Origin: Bacillus pseudomycoides
Lineage (GTDB): Bacteria; Bacillota; Bacilli; Bacillales; Bacillaceae_G
Reading direction: 5' to 3'
NCBI RefSeq assembly: GCF_002551005.1
Contig: NZ_NVOY01000002.1
Span: forward strand, 88,621-128,167
Length of the DNA: 39,547 nucleotides
Positions 24,723 to 33,991 of this stretch are shown piece after piece. The position numbers and the translations under genes were made by a program. Positions within the stretch are counted from its first letter, which is position 1, and each line of letters starts with the position of its first letter. The notes beneath the pieces are model-generated. The model did no database searches and had not been told where the DNA came from. It was given only the letters and a program-made list of their open reading frames with translations.

Positions 24723-25153
24723 TTAATCATATAGCGCTGAGGTTGAAATACTTCTTGTTTCTCTTACCAGTTTGTTTCGGTGTGTAGGTCGGTTTTGTAT
24801 CTCTAAATTTAGCATATGACCGATTTCACTTCGATTCATGGTCACAGAAAACTTATCTTCAATGACATTCTTTAGAATACGAGTATACTAGCATGCTTCG
24901 AAGCTGTTTTTTTTCGACTTGTGTCATACGCTGTACTTCTTGTTCTTCATCTGGAGAATCATTAAGTAAGGTGGCTAGATGCATATTTGTTACGAAATGG
25001 ATCGTCTATATTGCCCACATTAGAGTTTTTGCGTACTTAGCATTTTGCGATGGATATGAAGAAGTTTTGCAATCTCTACCACATAATACCCTTGCATAAC
25101 AAGACGAATGATTATTGTAGATCCTTTTAAAAGTTGTTCTATCGTTCGTCCAT
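24723..25153 (-). pseudogene. Multiply frameshifted HTH (sigma-region-4-like) gene remnant
   Basis: No intact frame exists, but consecutive minus-strand frames give a continuous protein-like sequence. The first has VMQGYYVVEIAKLLHIHRK, a helix-turn-helix of the sigma-70 region 4/LuxR kind. It is followed by GNIDDPFRNKYASSHL, then TLLNDSPDEEQEVQRMTQVE and EKKQLRSML. The last part has RILKNVIEDKFSVTMNRSE, GHMLNLEIQNRPTHRNKL and ends SALYD-stop at 24723. At least three frame changes separate these pieces. The parent family is not recognised; a small DNA-binding regulator is likely. Confidence 0.55.
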
Positions 25154-25413
25154 TCCTTTATTTGGTCTTGTTAAATAGTACAAATCAATAATTTTACTGT
25201 TTAGACATATTGAAAAAAATTAGATGAGTTTATATAGAAGTAACATTTCGAGTTTCTAAGTAATAGAAGGGGTGAAGAAAGAGAAAAAGATAACAATGGT
25301 TATTCAATATATAATGAAATAATTCAATGACATTGAGTAATAGAATCTTTGTTATAGCCTCTTTGCTCCGAAAATTACTTAATTTGTAATTTAAAGGGGG
25401 ATTTACACAAGGC

Positions 25414-28400
25414 ATGCATTTAAAAAGAATTACTTCGATTTTTTCAATTATAATGATTTTTATGTTTACTATAGGCCAGAGTTTAATGCCTATAATCGCA
25501 AATGCACAAGAGTTAAATACAGCGGGACTTGTGGATAGTTTTACGATTAAGCAAGGTCTACAGAGCAGGGAACAGACGAAAGTAACTGTAAACTTTAGTG
25601 AAAAAAATGGACTTAGGCTGAAGCCTGGAGACACACTAACATTAACACTGCCTGAAGAATTAAAAGGATTAAATACAACATTTCCTTTAGATGATTATGG
25701 TACTTGTACAGTCACTTCAGGTACTGTGGTATGTACATTTAATGATAAAGTGAGCACACATCAAAATATTAAAGGGTATTTAAACTTTAGAGTGCAAGCT
25801 GCTGATGTAGGAACGGACCAAAAGAAAGAGATTGAAACAAATTTTGGTACAACTGTAGATAAGCAAGCTATAACAATTACCGGTCCAACTAGTGGTGGTG
25901 GTACAGATCCTGGAAAGAAACCGTTTTTTTATAAAACTGGTGATATGAACTCAGGTAAGGATAATGAAGTACGTTGGTTCTTGAATATAAACTTAAATAG
26001 AGAAGAGTTAAGTCGCGATATTGTTGTGACTGATAATTTACAAGAAGGTCAAACACTTAATAAGGATAGTTTCAATATACATGTTATTGATTATCTAGGT
26101 GATCGATACTTAAAGCTGTCAGATTTTGAACAGCAACGTTACGGAAAGATCACCTTTACTGGTGACAAATCATTTGAAGTTGTGCTGTATAGGGATAAAG
26201 CACGTCTTGCCTCTTTTGAGATTGGTTATACATCTATAATAACGGAAGCTGGAAAGAAGCAAGATTATTTTAAGAATGATTATACGATTGATTACCAAGT
26301 TTATAATAAACAGCCAGTTTCTGACTCGGGTACTTATCCAGTCGAAAATATGTCAGCTGGTGGTGGAGCTAGCGGGGACTTACCTTCAAAAGGAACGCTA
26401 AAAATTGTTAAGCACCTTGAAGGGAGCGAAGAAAAGGTAATACCGAATGTTTCATTTAAGTTGTATAAAGATCCCGGCGAACAAGTTGGCGGTCAATATA
26501 CAACAGATGAAAAAGGTATTATCGAAATCAAGGATTTAACACCAGGAAAATATTATGTACAAGAAGTTTCAGCTCCAAATTATATTGATTTTGACCCGCA
26601 GGCAAAAGTAGAGTTTGAAGTAAAATCAGATGCTGTAAAGGGCATTAAATTACCGATTTCGAATAAAGTGAAAACTACATCCATTACAGGAACGAAGACT
26701 TGGAAAGACGACAATCAAAATCGTCCGACAATGATCAAAGTAGATTTATTCCAAAATGGTCAAAAGATTGATACGAAAGAAGTAAGTGAAGCAACAGGTT
26801 GGAAATATGAATTTAAAAATCTAGCAGTCTACGATACAGACGGTAAAGAGTATAAGTATGAAGTGAAAGAACAACCAGTAGATGGATATCAATCCGAAGT
26901 GAATGGTTATGACATCACAAATATAAAAGTAGGAAAGACAAAAGTAGAAGGAACAAAGACTTGGAAGGATAACGACGCGACAGATCGTCCAAGCTCAATC
27001 CAAGTAGAGTTATTCCGAAACGGTGAAAAGATTGACACGAAAGAAGTAACAGCAACAAACAATTGGAAGTACACATTTGACAATCTAGAAGCGTACGATG
27101 CGAATGGAGTCGCATACAAGTATGAAGTGAAAGAACAACCAGTAGATGGATACAAATCCGAAGTAAAAGGTTATGACATCACAAATACAAAAGTAGGAAA
27201 GACAAAAGTAGAAGGAACAAAAACTTGGAAGGATAACAATGCAGCAAGTCGTCCAAGTGCAATCAAAGTCAATTTACTACAAAACGGTACGGTAATTGAC
27301 ACGAAAGAAGTAACAGCAGCAAACAGTTGGAAGTACATGTTTGACAATCTAGAAGCCTACGATGCAGAAGGCAAAGCATATAAGTATGAAGTGAAAGAAG
27401 AACCAGTAGACGGATATCAATCCGAAGTGAAAGGTTATGACATCACAAATACAAAAGTAGGAAAGACAAAAGTAGAAGGAATAAAAACTTGGAATGACAA
27501 CAATGCAACAGATCGTCCAAGTGCAATCCAAGTAGATTTATACCAAAATGGTACTGTAATTCAAACGCAAGAAGTAACAGTAGCAGGTAATTGGAAGTAC
27601 ACGTTTGACAATCTGCAAGCGTACGATACGAATGGAGTCGCATACAAGTATGAAGTGAAAGAACAACCAGTACCAGGTTATCAATCTGAAGTAAACGGTT
27701 ATGATATCACGAATACAAAAGTAGGAAAAATAAACGTAGAAGGAACAAAAACTTGGAAGGATAACAATGCAATCGATCGCCCAAGTTCAATTAAGGTAGA
27801 CTTATACCAAAATGGCACGTTCCTACTTACACAATATGTAACGGCAGCGAATGATTGGAAGTACACATTTGCAGATTTACCAGCCTATGACGCAAATGGA
27901 GTAGCGTACACGTACGAAGTGAAAGAAAAGCCAGTACCAGGATATGAATCCAAAATAAACGGTTATGACATCACAAATACAAAGGTAGGCAAGACAAAAG
28001 TAGAAGGAACGAAAATTTGGAACGATAACAACGCAACAGATCGTCCAAGCTCAATTCAAGTGGAGTTACACCGAAATGGTGAAAAGATTGACACGAAAGA
28101 AGTAACAGCAGCAGATGGCTGGAAATACACATTCGACAATCTAGAAGCGTACGATGCAGAAGGAAAAGCGTACAAGTATGAAGTGAAAGAAAAGCCAGTA
28201 GCGGGATATGAATCCAAAGTAAACGGTTATGACATCACAAATACAAAGGTAGGCAAGACAAAAGTAGACGGAACGAAAATTTGGAACGATAACAACGCAA
28301 CAAATCGTCCAAGCTCAATTCAAGTGGAGTTACACCGAAATGGTGAAAAGATTGACACGAAAGAAGTAACAGCGTCAAACAACTGGAAATATACATTTGC

Positions 28401-30075
28401 AGATTTAGAAGCATATGACGCAAATGGAGTAGCATACAAGTATGAAGTGAAAGAACAACCAGTAGCGGGATATGAATCCAAAGTAAACGGTTATGACATT
28501 ACAAATACAAAAGTAGGAAAGACAGCGGTAGAAGGAACAAAGATTTGGAATGATGATAATGCAACAAATCGTCCAAGTGCAATTAAAGTAGACTTATACC
28601 AAAACGGTAAATGGATTGACACGAAAGAAGTAAGCGCAGCAACAAATTGGAAGTACACGTTTGAAAATCTACAAGCCTACGATGCAATTGGAGTAGCGTA
28701 CAAGTATGAAGTGAAAGAACAACCAGTAGCAGGATATGAATCCAAAGTGAATGGTTATGACATCACAAATACAAAAGTAGGAAAGACAAAAGTAGAAGGA
28801 ACAAAGACTTGGAATGATAACAACGCAACAGATCGTCCAAGTACAATCAAGGTAGACTTATATCAAAATGGTACGTTCTTACTTACACAATATGTGACAG
28901 CAGCGAATGGTTGGAATTACACATTTGCAGATTTACCAGCTTATGATGCGAATGGAGTAGCATATAAGTATGAAGTGAAAGAACAACCAGTGGCAGGATA
29001 TCAATCCGAGGTACACGGTTACGACATTACAAATACAAAAGTAGGCAAGACAAAAGTAGAAGGAACGAAGACATGGAAAGACGACAATGCGAAAGATCGT
29101 CCAAGCTCGATTAAAGTCGAGCTACTACAAAACGGTCAAGTAATTGACACGAAAGAAGTAAGCGCGGCAACAAATTGGAAGTACACGTTTGACAATTTAC
29201 AAGCGTACGATGCGAATGGAGTAGCATATAAGTATGAAGTGAAAGAACAGCCAGTAGATGGATATAAAACAGAAATCAACGGCTATGACATCACAAATAC
29301 AAAAGTGGGCAAAACAGCAGTAGAAGGAACGAAGACATGGAAAGACGACAATGCGAAAGATCGTCCGACAATGATCAAGGTAGACTTACTACAAAACGGC
29401 CAAGTAATCGCAACACAAGAAGTAACAGCGGAAAAAGGCTGGAAATACGAATTTAAAGATTTAGCAGCATATGATGCAGAAGGTAAGGCATACAAGTATG
29501 AAGTGAAAGAACAACCAGTAGACGGATACAAATCCGAAGTAAACGGTTATGACATCACAAATACAAAAGTAGGAAAAACAGCAGTAGAAGGAACGAAAAC
29601 ATGGAAAGACGACAATGCAAAAGATCGTCCGACAATGATCAAAGTTCATCTACTACAAAATGGCAAAGTAATCGCAACACAAGAAGTAACAGCGGAAAAA
29701 GGCTGGAAATATGCGTTTACAGATTTAGCAACATATGATGCAGACGGTAAAGCATATAAGTATGAAGTAAAAGAACAACCAGTAGATGGATATCAATCCG
29801 AAGTAAACGGTTATGACATTACAAATACAAAGATTCAGGAATGGACAGATGAAGATCCAAAAGATCCGAACACGAGTACTGAGATAAATAAGGATCCAAA
29901 AGATCTAAACTCAAATAGCAATCCCAAGGTTCCATCTAATAAAGAAAACGATAAGTCGACAATATTACTTCCTAAAACAGGAGGAGCACCAGCGGAAATG
30001 ATTTCAATTGTTGGAGGAATGGTATTGTTCGTTTTAGGTGGAATTCTATTCGCTCGTCAACGAATTAAACAATAA
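25414..30075 (+). CDS. LPXTG-anchored Cna-type surface adhesin with twelve Cna-B repeats
   Basis: A 1553-residue cell-wall protein. It has a signal peptide (about 1-31, ending ANAQE). An adhesive head of two Ig-like domains (about 35-310) resembles collagen/fibrinogen adhesins of the Cna type, with a cysteine pair C98/C107. A SpaA-like domain follows (about 327-416, GTLKIVKH...). Twelve Cna-B repeats of exactly 88 residues cover 417-1472. An Asp/Pro/Asn/Lys-rich wall spanner leads to the sortase signal L1519-PKTG, a membrane helix and a positive tail. Each repeat shows Lys in GTKTW, Glu in YEVKE and Asn in YDITNT, the set expected for intramolecular isopeptide bonds. AAAGGGGGA lies 13 bases before the ATG, an unusually long spacing. 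Confidence 0.92.
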   Translation: MHLKRITSIFSIIMIFMFTIGQSLMPIIANAQELNTAGLVDSFTIKQGLQSREQTKVTVNFSEKNGLRLKPGDTLTLTLPEELKGLNTTFPLDDYGTCTVTSGTVVCTFNDKVSTHQNIKGYLNFRVQAADVGTDQKKEIETNFGTTVDKQAITITGPTSGGGTDPGKKPFFYKTGDMNSGKDNEVRWFLNINLNREELSRDIVVTDNLQEGQTLNKDSFNIHVIDYLGDRYLKLSDFEQQRYGKITFTGDKSFEVVLYRDKARLASFEIGYTSIITEAGKKQDYFKNDYTIDYQVYNKQPVSDSGTYPVENMSAGGGASGDLPSKGTLKIVKHLEGSEEKVIPNVSFKLYKDPGEQVGGQYTTDEKGIIEIKDLTPGKYYVQEVSAPNYIDFDPQAKVEFEVKSDAVKGIKLPISNKVKTTSITGTKTWKDDNQNRPTMIKVDLFQNGQKIDTKEVSEATGWKYEFKNLAVYDTDGKEYKYEVKEQPVDGYQSEVNGYDITNIKVGKTKVEGTKTWKDNDATDRPSSIQVELFRNGEKIDTKEVTATNNWKYTFDNLEAYDANGVAYKYEVKEQPVDGYKSEVKGYDITNTKVGKTKVEGTKTWKDNNAASRPSAIKVNLLQNGTVIDTKEVTAANSWKYMFDNLEAYDAEGKAYKYEVKEEPVDGYQSEVKGYDITNTKVGKTKVEGIKTWNDNNATDRPSAIQVDLYQNGTVIQTQEVTVAGNWKYTFDNLQAYDTNGVAYKYEVKEQPVPGYQSEVNGYDITNTKVGKINVEGTKTWKDNNAIDRPSSIKVDLYQNGTFLLTQYVTAANDWKYTFADLPAYDANGVAYTYEVKEKPVPGYESKINGYDITNTKVGKTKVEGTKIWNDNNATDRPSSIQVELHRNGEKIDTKEVTAADGWKYTFDNLEAYDAEGKAYKYEVKEKPVAGYESKVNGYDITNTKVGKTKVDGTKIWNDNNATNRPSSIQVELHRNGEKIDTKEVTASNNWKYTFADLEAYDANGVAYKYEVKEQPVAGYESKVNGYDITNTKVGKTAVEGTKIWNDDNATNRPSAIKVDLYQNGKWIDTKEVSAATNWKYTFENLQAYDAIGVAYKYEVKEQPVAGYESKVNGYDITNTKVGKTKVEGTKTWNDNNATDRPSTIKVDLYQNGTFLLTQYVTAANGWNYTFADLPAYDANGVAYKYEVKEQPVAGYQSEVHGYDITNTKVGKTKVEGTKTWKDDNAKDRPSSIKVELLQNGQVIDTKEVSAATNWKYTFDNLQAYDANGVAYKYEVKEQPVDGYKTEINGYDITNTKVGKTAVEGTKTWKDDNAKDRPTMIKVDLLQNGQVIATQEVTAEKGWKYEFKDLAAYDAEGKAYKYEVKEQPVDGYKSEVNGYDITNTKVGKTAVEGTKTWKDDNAKDRPTMIKVHLLQNGKVIATQEVTAEKGWKYAFTDLATYDADGKAYKYEVKEQPVDGYQSEVNGYDITNTKIQEWTDEDPKDPNTSTEINKDPKDLNSNSNPKVPSNKENDKSTILLPKTGGAPAEMISIVGGMVLFVLGGILFARQRIKQ
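26662..29829 (+). repeat. Twelve 264-bp tandem repeats (Cna-B units)
   Basis: Exactly 12 units of 264 bp in frame. Units 11 and 12 are nearly identical in their first half, units 6 and 7 share the ELHRNGEKIDTKEV block, and units 5 and 9 share a distinctive FLLTQYVTAAN segment. This indicates past unequal recombination with higher-order duplications. Confidence 0.93.
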
Positions 30076-30149
30076 AAAGTTTTAGAGTATGATTTATAGC
30101 TCCTTTAGGTAATCATTCAAAAACTTCATGGACAGGTGAAGAAAAGAAT

Positions 30150-30170
30150 GAAACCTAAAGGTTTTTTTTC
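30150..30170 (+). terminator. Weak terminator after the adhesin gene
   Basis: AAACC / GGTTT with a four-base loop followed by a run of T. Confidence 0.5.
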
Positions 30171-30198
30171 TATGTTGAAAACGGAAAGTTTTTTAAAT

Positions 30199-30247
30199 GA
30201 AATCAGCGCGCCCCGATTGAGTATGGGACGCGCTGATTTTGTTTTTT
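30199..30247 (+). terminator. Strong terminator between adhesin and map
   Basis: AAATCAGCGCG (30200-30210) pairs with CGCGCTGATTT (30229-30239), with a further CCC/GGG inside, and TTTTGTTTTTT follows on the plus strand. A third hairpin, ACAGGGATTA (30251-30260) / TAATCCCTGT (30269-30278), lies just beyond the map stop. Confidence 0.8.
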
Positions 30248-30287
30248 ATGACAGGGATTAGATTTCTGTAATCCCTGTGTGTTTTCT

Positions 30288-31034
30288 TTATAGCGCTGTT
30301 AAAATAATCGGTTCACCGCGAGTTACAACGATTGTATGCTCGCACTGTGCAACTAGGCTTTTATCTGGTGTGACAAATGTCCAGCCATCATCGCCGCGTT
30401 CGATAATATGATCTGCCCCCATAGATACGAATGGTTCTACTGCTATGACAAGTCCGTCTTTTAAGAGAGCGTTATCCATTGGATCGAAATAGCTTAAAAT
30501 ATGATTTGGTGCTTCGTGTAAGCTAAGGCCGATGCCGTGTCCTGTTAAGTTTTCAATGACTTTATAGCCATTTTTACGAGCATCATTGTTAACCGCACGA
30601 CCAATTTGGTTTTGTTTTGCACCAGCTTTTACTTTTTTCATAGCTGCCCAAAATGCACTTTCAGCAGCAGCGCAAAGTTTTTCTTTTGCTTCGTCTTGCC
30701 CGAGAACAAATGAAATACCTGTATCTGCATAGTAACCATCAAGTGCCGCAGATACGTCGACGTTTACTAAGTCGCCCTCTTTTAGAACACGGTCTCCTGG
30801 GATGCCGTGTGCAACCTCTTCGTTGACGCAAATGCAAGTTGTACCTGGAAAATTATATTCTTTTTCAGGTGCAGAAATCGCACCGTGCTCATCTAATACT
30901 TTCTTACCGATTAAATCAAGTTCTTTCGTTGTCATGCCTGGCTTTGCTTGTTTTTTCATTTCCTCGCGAGCAAGCGCAACGATGCGGCCGATTTTCCGTA
31001 AGCCTTCTAAATCTTGTTCATTGCGAATAATCAT
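30288..31034 (-). CDS. map: Type I methionine aminopeptidase
   Basis: Removes the initiator methionine from nascent proteins. A 248-residue pita-bread fold enzyme with every metal ligand visible: D93 and D104 in NVDVSAALDGYYADTG, H166 in GHGIGLSLHE, E200 in AVEPF and E232 in CEHTIVV, plus the substrate-binding H76. It lacks an N-terminal zinc-finger extension. The frame reaches 31082, but family length and the start MIIRNEQDLEGL point to the ATG at 31034, with AAGGA 11 bases before it. It is not the ribosomal-operon map copy; this is a stand-alone paralogue like B. subtilis YflG. Confidence 0.93.
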   Translation of the reverse strand: MIIRNEQDLEGLRKIGRIVALAREEMKKQAKPGMTTKELDLIGKKVLDEHGAISAPEKEYNFPGTTCICVNEEVAHGIPGDRVLKEGDLVNVDVSAALDGYYADTGISFVLGQDEAKEKLCAAAESAFWAAMKKVKAGAKQNQIGRAVNNDARKNGYKVIENLTGHGIGLSLHEAPNHILSYFDPMDNALLKDGLVIAVEPFVSMGADHIIERGDDGWTFVTPDKSLVAQCEHTIVVTRGEPIILTAL

Positions 31035-31134
31035 GAAAACCACTGTCCTTCCTCGAATGTACATCTTACATGATTGTATCATGTTTATTTTTGTCCTGCT
31101 ACTGGCCTAGGAAGTCACTCATTTCAAGATTTCC

Positions 31135-31161
31135 TGACATTTGTCATATTCATGTCATGAC
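31135..31161. promoter_or_regulatory. Candidate response-regulator operator of the yvfRSTU operon
   Basis: TGACATTTGTCA (31135-31146) is an inverted repeat with a 2-bp centre, and GTCATGAC (31154-31161) a second palindrome 11 bp on, sharing TGTCAT. They lie just upstream of a poor -35 region for a TACAAT -10 box (31194-31199), the typical place for an activator. Confidence 0.45.
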
Positions 31162-31228
31162 GTCTCGTACTGTTTTCCATCCCTTCCAATTTATACAATA
31201 TAAATATAAGAACGACGGAGGTGGAGAA

Positions 31229-32131
31229 ATGAAACAAATAATTGAAGTAAATGGTGTTTCAAAAACATTTAAACATAAAAAAGCAGTAAATAACGTTTCA
31301 TTTACAGTAGCGAAAGGGGAAATCGTTGCATTACTTGGACCGAACGGAGCTGGTAAAACGACAACCATTTCGATGATGCTCGGATTAAGGGATCCCTCAG
31401 AAGGGAAAGTTTCAATCTTCGGTAAGAGCCCAAAACACCGAGATGTTCGCAATCGCCTTGGAGCAATGCTGCAAGAAGTGAGCGTCATTGATAGTGTATC
31501 AGTAGAAGAAGCAATTGACTTGTTTCGTAGTTATTATACGAATCCAATTGCAAAAGAAACATTACTTCAGCTATCCAATTTAGCATCAGAAAGAAAGCAA
31601 AGGTGCGAAAAGTTGTCTGGTGGTCAAAAAAGACGTTTAAATTTTGCGCTTGCGCTTGCTGGGAATCCTGATTTGCTTTTCTTAGATGAACCAACAGTAG
31701 GGATGGACATTACGTCTAGAAAAAGCTTTTGGGATACAATTCGAAAATTAGCGGATGAAGGAAAAACAATCATTTTAACAACACATTATTTAGAAGAAGC
31801 AGATGCATTAGCAAATCGAATTTTATTATTTGGTAACGGCAAAATCATTGCCGATGGAACGCCAGATGAAATGAAAGCGACGATTTCTCAAAAAACAATT
31901 TCATTTTATGCAAAAGAGGAACTGCCGACGAGCATGCTTCGCAGCTTACCTCATGTTACAAGTGTTCAGTGGCATGAAAACCGTGTGGTGCTGACAACGG
32001 ATGATACGGATGCTACGCTTCGAGAAATTTTTCATAAAAACTTACCTGTTATGGATATTGCTGTTGAACGCGGCAGTTTGGATGAAGCCTTTGAACAGTT
32101 TGTCGCAAAGCAGAAGGAGGAAATCGCATGA
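31229..32131 (+). CDS. yvfR: ABC-2 type transporter ATPase (YvfR type)
   Basis: The ATP-binding subunit of an ABC-2 exporter, 300 residues. Walker A GPNGAGKT is at 37-44, the signature LSGGQ at 129-133, Walker B LLFLDEP at 149-155 and the H-loop in ILTTHYLEEADAL near 183. A C-terminal domain of about 80 residues follows, as in DrrA-type ATPases. GGAGGTGGAG precedes the ATG at 31229, so the longer frame from 31070 is not used. It overlaps the permease gene by four bases (ATGA). Gene content and order match B. subtilis yvfR-yvfS-yvfT-yvfU; the exported compound is not known. Confidence 0.9.
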   Translation: MKQIIEVNGVSKTFKHKKAVNNVSFTVAKGEIVALLGPNGAGKTTTISMMLGLRDPSEGKVSIFGKSPKHRDVRNRLGAMLQEVSVIDSVSVEEAIDLFRSYYTNPIAKETLLQLSNLASERKQRCEKLSGGQKRRLNFALALAGNPDLLFLDEPTVGMDITSRKSFWDTIRKLADEGKTIILTTHYLEEADALANRILLFGNGKIIADGTPDEMKATISQKTISFYAKEELPTSMLRSLPHVTSVQWHENRVVLTTDDTDATLREIFHKNLPVMDIAVERGSLDEAFEQFVAKQKEEIA

Positions 32132-32862
32132 GAGCATTTTGGATGCAATGTAAAATAGAAATATTACGTACGTTTCGCAATAAATTATTTATCTTTTTCT
32201 CATTATTAATGCCGGTTATGTTTTACTATATTTTCACAAATGTCGTATCATCACCAGGAAACGGTGATGCATGGAAAGCGCACTATTTAATTTCGATGGC
32301 TACGTTTAGTATTGTAGGATCAGCACTCTTTGGCTTTGGTGGTCGCTTATCACAAGAAAAAGGGCAGGGCTGGACACAGCTTTTACAAGTTACACCGCTG
32401 CCAGAAGGCGTGTATTTATTTGCAAAAATTGTTGCTCAAACGGTTGTAAATGCTTTTTCAATTGCAGTTATTTTTATCGCAGGTATATTAATAAATCATG
32501 TAGATTTAACGATTGGACAGTGGATTGGCGCTGGATTATGGTTATTAATTGGTGTTACACCATTTCTAGCAATTGGAACGATTATCGGTGCTATTAAGAA
32601 GACCGATGCTGCTATGGGACTTGCGAATATGTTAAATATGTGTTTGGCGATTTTAGGCGGCTTGTGGATGCCAATTGAAATACTTCCAAAGACGTTAAGA
32701 AGCATTGGAGAATGGACGCCGACGTATCATTTCGGAAGCGGGGCTTGGGACATTGTTGCTGGTAAAGCAATTAGTTTGGAAAATGCCGTGGTGTTAGGAG
32801 GCTATTTTATCGCTTTTGTTGTACTATCAATATATATAAGAAAAAGACAGGAAGCGGTATAA
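32128..32862 (+). CDS. yvfS: ABC-2 type transporter permease (YvfS type)
   Basis: The membrane subunit of the exporter, 244 residues with six hydrophobic helices. It has the ABC-2 pattern of a short cytoplasmic N terminus (MRAFWMQCKIEILRTFRNKL), a coupling segment QEKGQGWTQLLQVTPLPEG (about 75-93) and the late motif NMCLAILGGLWMPIEILP (about 170-190). It starts within the ATPase stop codon, so translation is coupled, and probably dimerises to form the channel. The two-component genes follow directly, suggesting that the pump exports or detoxifies what the sensor detects. Confidence 0.9.
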   Translation: MRAFWMQCKIEILRTFRNKLFIFFSLLMPVMFYYIFTNVVSSPGNGDAWKAHYLISMATFSIVGSALFGFGGRLSQEKGQGWTQLLQVTPLPEGVYLFAKIVAQTVVNAFSIAVIFIAGILINHVDLTIGQWIGAGLWLLIGVTPFLAIGTIIGAIKKTDAAMGLANMLNMCLAILGGLWMPIEILPKTLRSIGEWTPTYHFGSGAWDIVAGKAISLENAVVLGGYFIAFVVLSIYIRKRQEAV

Positions 32863-32863
32863 A

Positions 32864-33991
32864 ATGACTGAAAAGAAGCAGTTTGAACTCTTTCCAAAAC
32901 AGATGGGTTTTTTCCCTTATATATGGCTCGTATACTTGTTGTATCCTCTTTACTACTTGACGGGGCAATCAGGGTGGAAATTGATATTAGGAGGCGGGAT
33001 GCTTGTACTCTTTGTTATTGCATACCGCCAGCTTTATTTTGTGCCAAAGAATTTTGTTATGTGGGCCTGTATTCAACTTGTAATTGCATTCTTATTTAGT
33101 ACGTTTTATGACCCATCTATGATTTTCTTTGGATTCTATACAGCATATGCAATGGGATTTGCACCGACAAAAAAACAATTTCGATTGTTGTTTTTCCTTT
33201 TAATCGTAATGATTGGTTCTTTTATGTTGGTGAACATGCGCGAGTTTACAAACACGTCTGCTATAACCGCAATCCCGATGTTTATTTTAATGGTTGTTAC
33301 ACCTTTTGGTATGCGGAATTTTAATCAGAAAAAAATATTAAGAACACAATTGAGTGAAGCAAATGAACAAATTCGTGATTTAGTGAAGCGCGAAGAACGG
33401 CAACGTATTGCAAGAGATTTACATGATACGTTAGGACATACGTTATCGCTTATTACATTAAAAAGCCAGCTTGTTGAGAAACTTATTGTGAAAAATCCGG
33501 AACGCGCTTGTCTAGAGGCGAAGGAAATTACGCAAACATCAAGAACAGCGTTAAAACAATTGCGAGAATTAATTTCTGATATGCGGATGATTACTGTAGA
33601 AGAAGAGATAGAGCAAGTGAAGGTGATTCTTCAAGCTGCTAGTATATCGTTAGAGGTGCAACAGGAGACAAGTACGGATGTATTATCGCCGCTAGAACAA
33701 AATATTATAGGAATGTGTATACGTGAAGCGGTGACAAATGTGGTGAAGCATAGTAAGGCAACAGGGTGCACGATCACTTTATTTGAAGAACAAGGGAAAT
33801 TGATCGTACAAGTAAAGGATAATGGCATTGGATTACAAAAAAATCATGATGGGAATGGTATTCTTGGCATGAGGGAGCGCTTGGCTCTTATTGATGGAGT
33901 GCTTCAATTAGGTGATGTTCATAATGGAACGATGTTAACGATACATGTTCCAATTGTCATAAGAACAGGGAAAGAAGGTGCGCGTGCATGA
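32864..33991 (+). CDS. yvfT: Sensor histidine kinase, NarL/DesK class (YvfT type)
   Basis: A membrane-bound kinase of 375 residues. About five or six hydrophobic helices (15-150) leave little extracellular domain, so it probably senses within the membrane. The HisKA_3 phosphoacceptor is H187 in ERQRIARDLHDTLGHTLSL. The HATPase domain has an N-box in EAVTNVVKHSKATG (about 280) and a G-box in VKDNGIGL. It starts two bases after the permease stop and overlaps the response-regulator start by four bases. It is expected to phosphorylate the encoded partner. Confidence 0.92.
   Translation: MTEKKQFELFPKQMGFFPYIWLVYLLYPLYYLTGQSGWKLILGGGMLVLFVIAYRQLYFVPKNFVMWACIQLVIAFLFSTFYDPSMIFFGFYTAYAMGFAPTKKQFRLLFFLLIVMIGSFMLVNMREFTNTSAITAIPMFILMVVTPFGMRNFNQKKILRTQLSEANEQIRDLVKREERQRIARDLHDTLGHTLSLITLKSQLVEKLIVKNPERACLEAKEITQTSRTALKQLRELISDMRMITVEEEIEQVKVILQAASISLEVQQETSTDVLSPLEQNIIGMCIREAVTNVVKHSKATGCTITLFEEQGKLIVQVKDNGIGLQKNHDGNGILGMRERLALIDGVLQLGDVHNGTMLTIHVPIVIRTGKEGARA

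Noticed and set aside
24893-25099. 68-codon plus-strand ORF
   Set aside because: It is the antisense of the frameshifted HTH remnant, which gives a more protein-like reading on the minus strand.
26662-29829. CRISPR-like regular repeats
   Set aside because: The 264-bp period is coding, in frame and without spacers; these are protein domains.
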